This document shows positions 8,010 through 17,058 of a stretch of DNA of 64,000 bases, one piece after another. This stretch comes from Nitrosopumilaceae archaeon AB1(1) (lineage in GTDB: Archaea > Thermoproteota > Nitrososphaeria > Nitrososphaerales > Nitrosopumilaceae). The stretch's first letter is position 1, and each line of letters begins with the position of its first letter. The translations under genes and the position numbers were made by a program. Where the stretch lies: positions 135,259-199,258 of the forward strand of contig CP136752.1 of NCBI GenBank assembly GCA_033471095.1, given 5' to 3'. The notes under the pieces were generated by a model that was given only the letters and a program-made list of their open reading frames with translations, was not told the DNA's origin and searched no databases.

Positions 8010-10043
8010 TTACAGTGATACAACTGCGATAAATGCAGATACGAAAACTAGAGCAACTGTATTTAATAATTTAATTACAGTATTAAGAGCAGGTCCAGCT
8101 GTATCTTTGTAAGGATCTCCAATTATATCACCAACAACAGTTACCTTGTGTTCCTCAGTACCTTTGTCGCCTTTCATTTCTACTAATTTCTTAGCATTAT
8201 CCCACGCGCCGCCAGTATTTGCAAGATGATATGCCAAAAAGATGCCAGTGACAACTGCACCCATCAAAAGACCGGCAACTGCAGAAGGACCTAAGAAAAC
8301 GCCAAGAACAATAGGGGCCGCAATTACAATACTTGCAGATTTCCACAGTTCTTTTAGAGATGCGACAGTTGCAATATCAACACATTTTGCATAATCTGGT
8401 TTTGATGTTCCCTCTAGAATTCCCGGATCTGCCTTGAATTGACGGCGTACCTCATCTACCATTTTAGAGGCAGACTTTGATACACCGCTTATTAATTGAC
8501 CAGTAATCACAAATGGAAGTAATCCACCAACAAGTAGACCTACGATTACTGCAGGATTTGTAAGACTATAATCAAACGCCATATGAAATACCTCTTTGGC
8601 CTCAAATTGGAATGCCTGAATCATTGCAAGAGTTGCCAGTCCTGCGCTTGCAATTGCAAATCCTTTGGTTACTGCTTTGGTAGTATTTCCAACTGCATCA
8701 ATTTCATCGGTAATTTTTCTATTCTCCTCACCCATTCCAGTCATCTCTACAATACCTCCAGCGTTATCTGCAATTGGACCGAACGCATCTATGCTAAGTA
8801 CAATACCTGCTAGACTCAACATTGCCATTGCAGTTAAAGATGTACCAAATATACCATAAAGTAGTGCTTGATTTGGATCAGGAGATGCAGAAGAAGATAT
8901 GTAAAATGAAATAATTATAGCAGTTACAAGTACGATCATAAATGGACCTGTAGATTGCATGCCTTTTGTAATTCCCGTGAGTGTCAAAGATGCATATCCC
9001 CATTTAGCAGAATCTGCTATTTCTTTGACAGGACCGAATTTATGATTTGTGTAATAGTCTGTAATTTTTTGAATCACTGGAACTAGAATTACACCAATTA
9101 CAGTAGAGCCAAATAAAGCATATGCGATTGGGGTATTACCCAAAAACACCCACATGAATATAAAATTCAGAACAATGGCAATACTGGCAGATATGTAAAA
9201 TGAACGATTTAGTGGTTTCATCACATCTTTGATATTTTTGGAGCCGACGCTAGCAACACCAATGATTGAGGCAATGGCCCCAGAGGCACCGATTAGAACA
9301 GGGTATAAAATATTTTCAGGTACTTGAATTAGTGCTGCAATTAGGAGCGATGCCAATACTGTAACGATATATGATTCGTAAATATCCGATCCCATACCAG
9401 CTGCATCGCCTACGTTATCCCCCACATTATCTGCAATTGTAGCTGGATTTCTAGGATCATCTTCTGGAATATTTGCCTCAACTTTACCAACTAAATCAGC
9501 TCCCATATCAGCTGCTTTTGTAAATATACCACCACCAATTCTAATGAATAATGCGATCAAGCTAACTCCAATTCCAATACCAGCAATCGCAAGTGGATCA
9601 CGAAATATTAGAAATAGAATTGTAATTGCAAGTAACGCCATAGCAGGAACTGCAAGTCCTACGGTTGCACCTCCACGAAAAGCTTCAGCAAAAGTTTTAC
9701 CAATTCCACCCGAAGTAGAGTTTGCAGTTCGGACAGCAGCCTTTACTGTAATTTTTAATGATATGACACCGGCAATGGCAGATAATGCAACTCCTACTGC
9801 AAATGCAATTCCGTTAGAATATCCAATTAATATTCCAATTATTACAGATAATGCTATAGATATCGGTATAATTATTTTCATTTCACGTTTTAGAAATGCT
9901 GCTGCTCCTTCTTTTACGGCGTTAGATATATCCATCATCTCTTTTGTTCCAGCTTGCTGTTTGATTACCCACCCAGCAAACAGAGCTGCTGCTAAAATGG
10001 AAACAATTCCAGCAACGATAGGCAAAATCTCTTCTAAAATCAT
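8010..10043 (-). CDS. hppA: membrane-bound proton-translocating pyrophosphatase
   Basis: 677 residues with ~16 hydrophobic segments. Hydrolyses PPi and pumps H+ across the membrane. The catalytic signature GADLVGKVE and the downstream DNVGDNVGD(x)AGMGSDIYESY acidic cluster are intact, as are the C-terminal KGTEEHKVTVVGDIIGDPYKDTAGP motif residues. The segment GNTTKAVTKGFA has Lys where K+-dependent enzymes have Ala (GNTTAA), which by published mutagenesis of the family predicts a K+-independent enzyme. Monocistronic; divergent from dnaG across ~190 bp. Confidence 0.95.
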   Translation of the reverse strand: MILEEILPIVAGIVSILAAALFAGWVIKQQAGTKEMMDISNAVKEGAAAFLKREMKIIIPISIALSVIIGILIGYSNGIAFAVGVALSAIAGVISLKITVKAAVRTANSTSGGIGKTFAEAFRGGATVGLAVPAMALLAITILFLIFRDPLAIAGIGIGVSLIALFIRIGGGIFTKAADMGADLVGKVEANIPEDDPRNPATIADNVGDNVGDAAGMGSDIYESYIVTVLASLLIAALIQVPENILYPVLIGASGAIASIIGVASVGSKNIKDVMKPLNRSFYISASIAIVLNFIFMWVFLGNTPIAYALFGSTVIGVILVPVIQKITDYYTNHKFGPVKEIADSAKWGYASLTLTGITKGMQSTGPFMIVLVTAIIISFYISSSASPDPNQALLYGIFGTSLTAMAMLSLAGIVLSIDAFGPIADNAGGIVEMTGMGEENRKITDEIDAVGNTTKAVTKGFAIASAGLATLAMIQAFQFEAKEVFHMAFDYSLTNPAVIVGLLVGGLLPFVITGQLISGVSKSASKMVDEVRRQFKADPGILEGTSKPDYAKCVDIATVASLKELWKSASIVIAAPIVLGVFLGPSAVAGLLMGAVVTGIFLAYHLANTGGAWDNAKKLVEMKGDKGTEEHKVTVVGDIIGDPYKDTAGPALNTVIKLLNTVALVFVSAFIAVVSL

Positions 10044-10233
10044 AATATGAATTGAGCCCTATATGTACAGAATATAAATTATGGAATAAGGGTCATCAAA
10101 AAAGACATGTGGATAAATATGTAAATTATGAGATTTAGTATCATATATTCATCATAAAATCAAAAAAACAACGTAAAGCACATATACAACCAAATTAAAA
10201 TTTAATTATGTTAATTAAGGAGTTGAATAGCTT

Positions 10234-11376
10234 ATGCCTCAATCTGGAATTGTCAAATATCATGTCAAATTATCATTCAAAGTTGATGGGCTTGTCGAGC
10301 GCACAGATATCATAGGCGCCGTTTTTGGACAGACAGAAGGTCTGTTGGGTCCAGAAATGAACTTAAATGAGCTGCAACGTTTATCAAAGATTGGACGTAT
10401 TGAAGTGCACACATCAAGTACATCAGACACAACATCAGGTACATCTCTATTACCTATGAGTACAGATATTGACACATGTGCATTAATTGCCGCCGCAGTA
10501 GAGAGTATTGATAAAGTAGGACCATTTGATTGTACGTTTAGATTAGATACGATAGAAGATGTACGTGCTGCCAAGAAAGATGATATTGTAAAACGTGCAA
10601 AAGAAATCAAACAACGTTGGTCTACAAAAACAGTTAGTGAAGGAGACACTATGCTCAAAGATGTACATGAAGGAAATGCAGGTAAAGTGGAATCTTATGG
10701 TAGATTTAAATTACCATGTGGTTCTGGAGCACTAGATTCTCAATGGTTAATTCTAGTCGAAGGTAGAGCAGATATTATTAATCTACTCAGAGCTGGATAC
10801 AACAACACACTTGCAATTCAAGGCGCAACAATTGATGAATCTATAAAGGATCTGTGTATTGAGAAAGAAAAAGTTGTTGCATTCTTAGACGGTGATCGCG
10901 CTGGAGGTTTTATTTTAAAAGAATTGAAATCTGTTGTGCATATCGATGTAGAGTTGAGGGCAGACGAAGGTGTAGAGGTAGAAGAGTTGACCCCTCAGAG
11001 AATAGATGAAATATTACGACCAGTATCAGACAAATTAAACGGCACGAATGGCGTTAAACTAGACAGTGACGCAGATAAAATGTTGTCAACTGTTGGAACT
11101 GCAGTATATTCTAAAATCAATGAGACATTAGAGGCAGTGGCTCTAGATGACTCTGAGAAGGAGATATTCAAAGTGCCCATAAGCGAACTGGTAGAAAAAC
11201 TAAACAGTCAATCAGGAATTACATATTTGATACTAGATGGAATCATTACACAAAGACTAGTAGATAGTGCCAAAAGTATAGAGATAAAATATATCATAGG
11301 AAAACGTATTGCGAAATTAATAAGACCAGTTGAAGGTGTCGTCTATAAGACATTTGCAGAATTGGGAATTTCCTAA
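10234..11376 (+). CDS. dnaG: archaeal DnaG-type primase / exosome subunit
   Basis: 380 residues. Archaeal DnaG has a Toprim catalytic core and associates with the RNA exosome. The Toprim glutamate motif VEGRAD is at residues 175-180 and the DGDRAG motif at 219-224. The N-terminal ~110 residues (LVERTDIIGAVFGQTEGLLG) are characteristic of the archaeal protein; the bacterial zinc-ribbon and helicase-binding domains are absent. A ribosome-binding-like AAGGAG lies at 10217-10222, 11 bases before the ATG. It is followed after 5 bp by ribK and so probably co-transcribed with it. Confidence 0.95.
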   Translation: MPQSGIVKYHVKLSFKVDGLVERTDIIGAVFGQTEGLLGPEMNLNELQRLSKIGRIEVHTSSTSDTTSGTSLLPMSTDIDTCALIAAAVESIDKVGPFDCTFRLDTIEDVRAAKKDDIVKRAKEIKQRWSTKTVSEGDTMLKDVHEGNAGKVESYGRFKLPCGSGALDSQWLILVEGRADIINLLRAGYNNTLAIQGATIDESIKDLCIEKEKVVAFLDGDRAGGFILKELKSVVHIDVELRADEGVEVEELTPQRIDEILRPVSDKLNGTNGVKLDSDADKMLSTVGTAVYSKINETLEAVALDDSEKEIFKVPISELVEKLNSQSGITYLILDGIITQRLVDSAKSIEIKYIIGKRIAKLIRPVEGVVYKTFAELGIS

Positions 11377-11381
11377 TTATA

Positions 11382-12050
11382 ATGACAAAAATTCATCAAA
11401 TTTTTACCATATCACAGTTGTTAAAAATGGGCGCAAGATATGCTTTTGTTCCAGTTACGACATCTGATCTTGCAAAGATTATGGAGAAATCTCAACAGTC
11501 TATATCAAAAGAGTTGATAGATATGGAAAAATCTGGATTGATAAAACGGACAATAGTTAGTAGAAAGCACGGTATAATGATAACTGCAAAGGGGTATGAA
11601 GAAGTAAAAAAAATAACAGAGGTTTTAAAAAAAAGTTTACAGAACCATACTATAATTAAATTACATGGAGAAATAGTAACAGGTGTTGGTGAGGGAGCTC
11701 ATTATATGTCAATGAGTGGTTATACAAAACAATTTAAGAAAAAAATAGAGTACATTCCATTTCCAGGTACATTAAATATCAAATTAAAAAATACTAGTGA
11801 CAAGACATTGTTATCTATGATATCAGATATGAAAGAGATCACGATTAATGGTTTTGCAGATAAAAATAGAACGTATGGCTGGGTAAAATGTTATCCTGCA
11901 AAATTGAAAGATATACCCTGTCATTTGGTAATACTTGAACGAACCCATCACGATAATTCCATAGTGGAAATAATAGCAAAGGTGGAAATTCGTAAAAAAG
12001 CGAAACTCAAGAATGGGGCCAAAGTAGTAATTACAATAAAGACAAATTAG
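11382..12050 (+). CDS. ribK: CTP-dependent riboflavin kinase with N-terminal wHTH (RbkR-like)
   Basis: 222 residues. The C-terminal ~130 residues form the archaeal RibK (DUF120) domain, which makes FMN from riboflavin using CTP: TGVGEGAHYMS loop, PFPGTLNIKL motif, and GFADKNRTYGWVKCYPA. Residues 1-90 form a winged helix-turn-helix (SQQSISKELIDMEKSGLI), the bifunctional regulator-kinase architecture known as RbkR. The gene converges on the FAD-synthase-like gene with a 4-base overlap, placing both flavin-cofactor steps side by side. Regulation of riboflavin genes by the wHTH is family inference. Confidence 0.9.
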   Translation: MTKIHQIFTISQLLKMGARYAFVPVTTSDLAKIMEKSQQSISKELIDMEKSGLIKRTIVSRKHGIMITAKGYEEVKKITEVLKKSLQNHTIIKLHGEIVTGVGEGAHYMSMSGYTKQFKKKIEYIPFPGTLNIKLKNTSDKTLLSMISDMKEITINGFADKNRTYGWVKCYPAKLKDIPCHLVILERTHHDNSIVEIIAKVEIRKKAKLKNGAKVVITIKTN

Positions 12051-12625
12051 ATTCCATGTATGGATGTGCCATAGGTTTCACGAATATCAGAGCTAGACAG
12101 ATTAGGTAATGATGACTCTAGACGTACTACCTTGCAATCAAGATTGATATTTTTACATCCATCGATGATAAATTGTTCTTGATGTAGTTGATCATAACCT
12201 AATACTATGGTTTGAGGTGATACTAGGTCTACTGTTTTAAAGATATCAGACTCATTACCTGCAAGACAGACATCCACCATTACTAGAGAGTTTACCAAAT
12301 TTTGGCGCTGGGATTGTGAATGAAGTGGTGATTTCTTTTTCATTTTTTCCGCAATTTTATCGGTTGCAACAACAACAATCAAGAGATCACCATAGGTCTT
12401 GGCAGTATTTAGAGTTAGAATATGTCCCGGATGTATGATATCAAAGACTCCACCGGCAAGAACTACATCAAATTGTTTTCTTCCAGATTCAGTTATAGTC
12501 CCACCATCAGATAACAATCCAGATTGAACCAACTCTCTTGTAGACTGTGATGATACATTTGATTTTGTGTCAGTTATATCATCAATGTATAATGTTTTTA
12601 AAACATCTTTGATACTAGAATTCAT
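12047..12625 (-). CDS. ribL: archaeal FAD synthase-like nucleotidyltransferase (RibL type)
   Basis: 192 residues. Cytidylyltransferase-like fold with the nucleotide motif GGVFDIIHPGH (residues ~58-68; HxGH) and the C-terminal SSSDIR motif (ISSTxxR equivalent). Archaeal RibL converts FMN and ATP to FAD. An N-terminal extension of ~50 residues (RELVQSGLLSDGGTITESGRK) looks like a degenerate winged-helix segment. The gene is convergent with ribK. Pantetheine-phosphate or glycerol-3-phosphate cytidylyltransferase are alternatives by fold, but the partner gene favours FAD synthesis. Confidence 0.82.
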   Translation of the reverse strand: MNSSIKDVLKTLYIDDITDTKSNVSSQSTRELVQSGLLSDGGTITESGRKQFDVVLAGGVFDIIHPGHILTLNTAKTYGDLLIVVVATDKIAEKMKKKSPLHSQSQRQNLVNSLVMVDVCLAGNESDIFKTVDLVSPQTIVLGYDQLHQEQFIIDGCKNINLDCKVVRLESSLPNLSSSDIRETYGTSIHGI

Positions 12626-12681
12626 AATTATTAATGTATAAACACCTCTTTAAATTCATATACAAATTATGAAATGTATCA

Positions 12682-13716
12682 TCACATGCGTGGCTCCATG
12701 CCTTTGCCCATACGAAGTGCATCTACCAGACCATCAGCATAACCTATACTAAGTATTGCAACTTCATCACGACCCATCTCTAAAAAATTTTCAGCATCTT
12801 TTACATACAATTTTGCATTCTCAAGAACAGTTTTAAATTCAGTATTGATGTAATGTGATGTAATGTCATCTAGTGCACAGTTTACCATTGGGATGTATTT
12901 AGTCAGCATTTGATGAGATATTTTCTTGACTCTAGAAGAGTTGTCTTTTGGCTCATCTAAACAATCTGCAAATAATTCTAGTGCGTCAGACTCTGTAAAA
13001 TGCATGCTACCAGGTATTATAACAGTGTGTGGTGGTTTACCAAAATCTACATCAAGCATGTGAGATAAATCCCCCACAATGATTTTTTGCTCCACCTGAC
13101 CTACTCGTGATGCAACAATTATGCACGTATCGGAATTGAAGACATTTCGTATCTGCTCTTTCTCTTCATTAAGCAGCATTTCAAGTGCTTGTTTTGGATC
13201 AAGAAAAAAATCTTGATCTTGATTATACTCTAACAGTAGAATGGTGTGATTTGACTCGAGCATATTTTTTTGGGTTGTATAATATGGAGTGGTTGTTGTG
13301 TTTTTCCCACCCATGATGGTTGTTGTACGTCCAACTTTGTAATAGTGCAATCCACACTCACCAATTAATGAGGTCAAGGCAGATGCAGCATGAATGGTTC
13401 TAGTCTCAATACCTTCTTTGATTGCCCTTGAGCGTAATTCAATGTGTGTAGTTGCAATATATGGATCCCCATAGGCTGCCAAGACAACCGTCTGCTCTTT
13501 TGCATTTTTTAATATTTCAGTACCATCCTCCACTTGCCATCGTTTGGCAATTTTGATACATTTGTATCCAAGAGATTCGATATCTTGTATGTTCATATCT
13601 CCAAAGGGGCTAGTAAATTGTTCAAGATAAAGAATATCAACACTAGATGCAATATTCACAGCAGCTAGTGGAATTGAATCGGGCGGTGATGTGCCAAGAC
13701 CTACAAACCACAGTAT
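12682..13716 (-). CDS. dphB: diphthine synthase with C-terminal DUF357 domain; apparent ATA start
   Basis: SAM-dependent methyltransferase of diphthamide synthesis on aEF-2. Translating upstream of the first standard start (GTG 13659) extends the frame through LWFVGLGTSPPDSIPLAAV, the conserved DphB N-terminus containing the SAM-site GLG. Between that motif and the in-frame TGA there is no ATG, GTG or TTG: only ATC, ATA (13714-13716) and CTG. ATA followed by CTG-TGG-TTT would give the family's usual MLWFVGLG opening, so I place the start at 13716. Residues ~265-344 form a fused DUF357-like helical domain (AKLYVKDAENFLEMGRDE...GYADGLVDAL). Last gene of the homocitrate synthase-lysWXK operon. 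Confidence 0.85.
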   Translation of the reverse strand: MLWFVGLGTSPPDSIPLAAVNIASSVDILYLEQFTSPFGDMNIQDIESLGYKCIKIAKRWQVEDGTEILKNAKEQTVVLAAYGDPYIATTHIELRSRAIKEGIETRTIHAASALTSLIGECGLHYYKVGRTTTIMGGKNTTTTPYYTTQKNMLESNHTILLLEYNQDQDFFLDPKQALEMLLNEEKEQIRNVFNSDTCIIVASRVGQVEQKIIVGDLSHMLDVDFGKPPHTVIIPGSMHFTESDALELFADCLDEPKDNSSRVKKISHQMLTKYIPMVNCALDDITSHYINTEFKTVLENAKLYVKDAENFLEMGRDEVAILSIGYADGLVDALRMGKGMEPRM

Positions 13717-13753
13717 GATAAATCACCATTCTTAAAATATGTCATATAATTAA

Positions 13754-14866
13754 TCATGATTTATCATGTACCATCTTTATTTTTTTAAGAATTGCACTCA
13801 AAACTTCGATTCCCTTGATATATTGTGAAATGGATACTCGTTCATCAATAGTATGAGAAGAGTGAGAGTCGCCAGGTCCATAAGTGACTACAGGTATTTC
13901 AAGTACATTTCCCAATATGTTCATATCTCCGGTTCCTGTTTTTCTTATCAGAGATGGACGTTTTTTCAACACATGAAAGATACCAAGATTCATTGCTCGA
14001 ATCAGAACAGAGTCTGTGTTTGTCTCAAACGGTTCAGTTTCATCAAGTATAGAGTACGATACACTTGTAGAGGCATCATTAATGGTAGAGATGTATTTGT
14101 CGATTATATCATTAACAGTTTTACAACTTTTACCTATTGGAATTCGAATATCAATGGTAACATTACACTCTTGTGGAGTGACATTATGACTAGTACCACC
14201 CACAATTTCAGTAATTGTAGCAGTAAGGAGCATGCCTTTGGATTTATCCTCTTGTCCAGACTCTAGTGCTTTTTTTATATTTTCAGCATGAATCATTGAT
14301 TCTTGTATTGCGTTAGTTGTAAGCCAAGGGGCAGTTGCATGACAACTATCCTTCGAGGATGTGGTTAATTTAATTGCAAATCTACCCTTGTATCCAATTG
14401 TGATTTGATTCAATCCACTAGGTTCTCCAAATATTGCATAATCTATCTTCAAGTCTTGTTTTACAAGATTTTTTATTCCAAGTGCATTTCCTTCTTCATC
14501 AACTACTCCTGCAAATATTACAGTACCACCATTGAGTACAGCAGAATTTGCAGCACACAGCATTGCCATAAGTGGTGCCTTTGCATCAGAAGAGCCACGA
14601 CCGTAGAGAAAATCACCTTCTTGTCGTACATTTATTTTTCCAGGAACTGTATCCATATGACCACACAGTAGAATACGAGGAGAGCCAGAACCTTTTGTTG
14701 CTATTAAATTTCCCACATCATCTATGTGAATATTTTCAAAACCCATGTCATCACATAAATCCTCCAGATACTGTGCCATAGGAAGTTCATGTAATGACGG
14801 AGTGTAAAGGCAGACGGCCTTTTCTAAGATTTTAGTTGCATATTTTGGAGTAATTATAATAGTCAA
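13754..14866 (-). CDS. lysK: LysW-lysine / LysW-ornithine carboxypeptidase
   Basis: M20-family zinc peptidase (370 aa) that releases lysine or ornithine from the LysW carrier. It shows the metal motif GHMDTVPG (~residues 69-76), the catalytic DEEG (~124-127), a GEPSG segment and a central dimerisation domain. TTG start at 14866, 3 bases after the lysX stop, so it belongs to the same operon. ArgE/DapE are paralogues with the same fold; location directly after lysW-lysX supports LysK. It is the only such hydrolase in the window, so it probably serves both the lysine and arginine branches. Confidence 0.88.
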   Translation of the reverse strand: MTIIITPKYATKILEKAVCLYTPSLHELPMAQYLEDLCDDMGFENIHIDDVGNLIATKGSGSPRILLCGHMDTVPGKINVRQEGDFLYGRGSSDAKAPLMAMLCAANSAVLNGGTVIFAGVVDEEGNALGIKNLVKQDLKIDYAIFGEPSGLNQITIGYKGRFAIKLTTSSKDSCHATAPWLTTNAIQESMIHAENIKKALESGQEDKSKGMLLTATITEIVGGTSHNVTPQECNVTIDIRIPIGKSCKTVNDIIDKYISTINDASTSVSYSILDETEPFETNTDSVLIRAMNLGIFHVLKKRPSLIRKTGTGDMNILGNVLEIPVVTYGPGDSHSSHTIDERVSISQYIKGIEVLSAILKKIKMVHDKS

Positions 14867-14869
14867 TTC

Positions 14870-15709
14870 TCATCGTCTAGCAATATCTAATACGTATTGA
14901 ATAATCTGAGTTGGGATATCAACATCACAGACTCGTACTGTATTTTTAAACTCGGTGGTATTATTAATCTCATGAACCACTAGACCACCATCACTTTCCA
15001 TCAAATCCACACCTACAATCTCCCCTTCAACGGCATCTTTGGCTCTAATACATATTTCTTGCATTTCATCATTAACCTTACACGGTTCTGCAACACCACC
15101 AAGTGCCATGTTGGTCTTCCAGCCAGAGCCAGAGTTACGATAAATGGCAGCTACTACTCTGTCACCTACTACTATTGCACGAATATCACGAGGTGGACGT
15201 TTAACAAACTCTTCCATATAGTGAATTTGATAAATTGGGTACATTGATTCGCGCCCCTCTAGTATCCCCATAGCCGAATCCAAATCATTAATTTTAGACA
15301 CCATTCTACCCCAACTTCCAACTGTGGGTTTTATGATTTTAGGATAACCATCATTTTTCAATACTTGCAGTGCTGAATCTTTGGAGAATGAGACAGTTGC
15401 TCGTGGTGTCGGAACATTGAATTTTCTCAAAAGCATATGTGTGTATAATTTATTGCCTGCAAAAATTCCAGTGTTTAGTGAATTAATTGTTCGTGTTCCT
15501 ATTCCCTCAAGTGCTGCAGTAGAGTGTATATTTCTATAATAACTTACACATCTTTGTAAAACTGTCCCAAGAGTATCATTTGATTCTAAATCAATAGACA
15601 AGTCTTTACAGTCTAACATATTCATATTAATATCAAGTTTTTTTGCTGCATTAAAGAGAGATTTTTCTTCCCATCTTATAGAATCGTATAATAGTGTAAG
15701 ATTAATCAC
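14870..15709 (-). CDS. lysX: LysW-amino acid ligase LysX (copy 1, lysine-branch context)
   Basis: 279-residue ATP-grasp ligase that couples an amino-dicarboxylate to the C-terminal Glu side chain of LysW. Motifs: ATP-grasp KPTVGSWGRMV, RDIRAIVVGD, GVDLMESDGG and the HEINNTTEFKNT metal/substrate segment. GTG start at 15709 overlaps the upstream lysW stop (CAGTGA). Its operon begins with homocitrate synthase, so 2-aminoadipate (lysine branch) is the likely substrate; that assignment rests on context. The other copy at 21448-22305 sits behind argG. Confidence 0.88.
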   Translation of the reverse strand: MINLTLLYDSIRWEEKSLFNAAKKLDINMNMLDCKDLSIDLESNDTLGTVLQRCVSYYRNIHSTAALEGIGTRTINSLNTGIFAGNKLYTHMLLRKFNVPTPRATVSFSKDSALQVLKNDGYPKIIKPTVGSWGRMVSKINDLDSAMGILEGRESMYPIYQIHYMEEFVKRPPRDIRAIVVGDRVVAAIYRNSGSGWKTNMALGGVAEPCKVNDEMQEICIRAKDAVEGEIVGVDLMESDGGLVVHEINNTTEFKNTVRVCDVDIPTQIIQYVLDIARR

Positions 15710-15876
15710 TGTCCCCAGTCCTCGCCAACAGTTTGTGCTGATTTCAACTCAACACCGCTGTCTGACGATTTTGCAATCTCAAAACTTGCACCACATTCAG
15801 AACAAGTAACGATTTCACCTGCAAGAGCATTTGAGGGTATTTCAATTACTCCATCACACTCGGCACAATTTGTCAT
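15706..15876 (-). CDS. lysW: LysW carrier protein, copy 1, with unusual EDWGQ C-terminus
   Basis: 56 residues, ATG at 15876, TGA at 15706-15708. Zinc-ribbon CAEC...CSEC at the N-terminus and the acidic carrier tail. The standard tail is EDWGE, whose terminal glutamate side chain is the attachment site; here codons GAG-GAC-TGG-GGA-CAG-TGA read EDWGQ. GAG to CAG would be one substitution. Located between homocitrate synthase (31 bp upstream) and lysX (overlapping). As written the protein lacks the acceptor carboxylate unless deamidated. Confidence 0.88.
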   Translation of the reverse strand: MTNCAECDGVIEIPSNALAGEIVTCSECGASFEIAKSSDSGVELKSAQTVGEDWGQ

Positions 15877-15906
15877 GATTAATGTTGAGATGTACTACCT
15901 TTTTAT

Positions 15907-17058
15907 TTATTGCTCAAATTTTTTTTCAATGTCATCGGCAAGTGGTACCTCTATTAGATCACCCATACGGAGTTTTTTAAGACCTGCTGCAACCTTGATC
16001 GCCGCCTCACTATTAGCATCAAGTCCGAGTAGTGATATGAGGTATGCTGCCCCCGTCTTTCCAGCAAGTTCGCCAAATACAATCCTGCGTTGATTCCCAA
16101 CAGATCTAGGTGGTACTGGTTCATACGCAGAAGGGTTTCTCAATATTGCTGCAAGGTGTGTTCCTGCCTTGTGCTTGTATGCAGAAGATCCCACTATGGG
16201 TTTAGAGTCATATGGTTGTATAGTAGTGTATGATTCTATGATTCTAGATAGGTCTTGAAGCATGTCTAGTCGAAAATCATTCGGTGTCTTGTACAGATAT
16301 GTCAATACCACAGCCACTTCGGCAAGTGATGGAATGCCTGTTCTCTCACCGAGGCCATCTATACAAGTATGAATCTGATCAGCACCAGCATCGCACGCTG
16401 CAAACGCATTGGCAAGTGCAAGACCCATGTCGTTGTGTACATGTACATCAAGTGGTATGGATATTTGATCACGTACTGATTTGACAAAGTTGTACATACC
16501 ACGTGGTCTCATAATTCCAACAGTATCAGGTAGACTAATTCTATCAACACCGGCTTTTTCAAGTGCCTTGCACATTTTAATAAGAAATTCTGGTTCAGCT
16601 CTACTTCCATCTTCAACTGTAAATCTAATCTTTAATCCATGATCCTTTGCATACTGGACAGTATCAACGGCTCTCTCAAGTGCCACATCCTTTGTTATTC
16701 GTAGTTTATCATTTAGATGAATATCAGATACTCCAAGATAAGCTGCACACCATTTTGCATCACAATCTAATGATACATTAATGTCTTCACGCAGTGCACG
16801 ACCGTGTGAAACAATATCCGCACGTAATCCCTGTTGAAGAATTTTTTTCGTAGACTCTTTATGATCTGTAGATATTACTGGAGAAATCTCAATCTGATCT
16901 ACACCAAAATTATCTAGCATCCATGCAATCTGAATTCGTTGAGCGTTTGTAAATGACACTCCGGGGTGTTGTTCTCCTTCACGCAATGTACTATCCAGTA
17001 CACGAATTTTGGAATCTCTATGTCCATTGTATAGATCTGCATAGTGATTTGGGTCCAT
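15907..17058 (-). CDS. lys20: homocitrate synthase
   Basis: 383 residues, DRE-TIM metallolyase family. Condenses 2-oxoglutarate with acetyl-CoA as the first step of the aminoadipate lysine pathway. N-terminal motif LDSTLREGEQHPGVSF, metal-binding HVHND and the GLGERTG loop are intact. It lacks the long C-terminal leucine-regulatory domain of isopropylmalate synthases, being the shorter LysS/Lys20-like type, and heads the lysW-lysX-lysK-dphB operon. Isopropylmalate or citramalate synthase remain possible by sequence alone, but context argues for homocitrate. ATG start at 17058, followed by a 400-bp upstream gap. Confidence 0.87.
   Translation of the reverse strand: MDPNHYADLYNGHRDSKIRVLDSTLREGEQHPGVSFTNAQRIQIAWMLDNFGVDQIEISPVISTDHKESTKKILQQGLRADIVSHGRALREDINVSLDCDAKWCAAYLGVSDIHLNDKLRITKDVALERAVDTVQYAKDHGLKIRFTVEDGSRAEPEFLIKMCKALEKAGVDRISLPDTVGIMRPRGMYNFVKSVRDQISIPLDVHVHNDMGLALANAFAACDAGADQIHTCIDGLGERTGIPSLAEVAVVLTYLYKTPNDFRLDMLQDLSRIIESYTTIQPYDSKPIVGSSAYKHKAGTHLAAILRNPSAYEPVPPRSVGNQRRIVFGELAGKTGAAYLISLLGLDANSEAAIKVAAGLKKLRMGDLIEVPLADDIEKKFEQ

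Noticed and set aside
9544-10050. Plus-strand 168-codon frame opposite the H+-PPase
   Set aside because: Lies wholly antisense to an intact, motif-complete hppA gene; composition is what the complementary strand of membrane helices gives.
13853-14781. Several plus-strand frames opposite lysK
   Set aside because: lysK motifs are complete on the minus strand; the plus frames are short, start in odd places and lack domain features.
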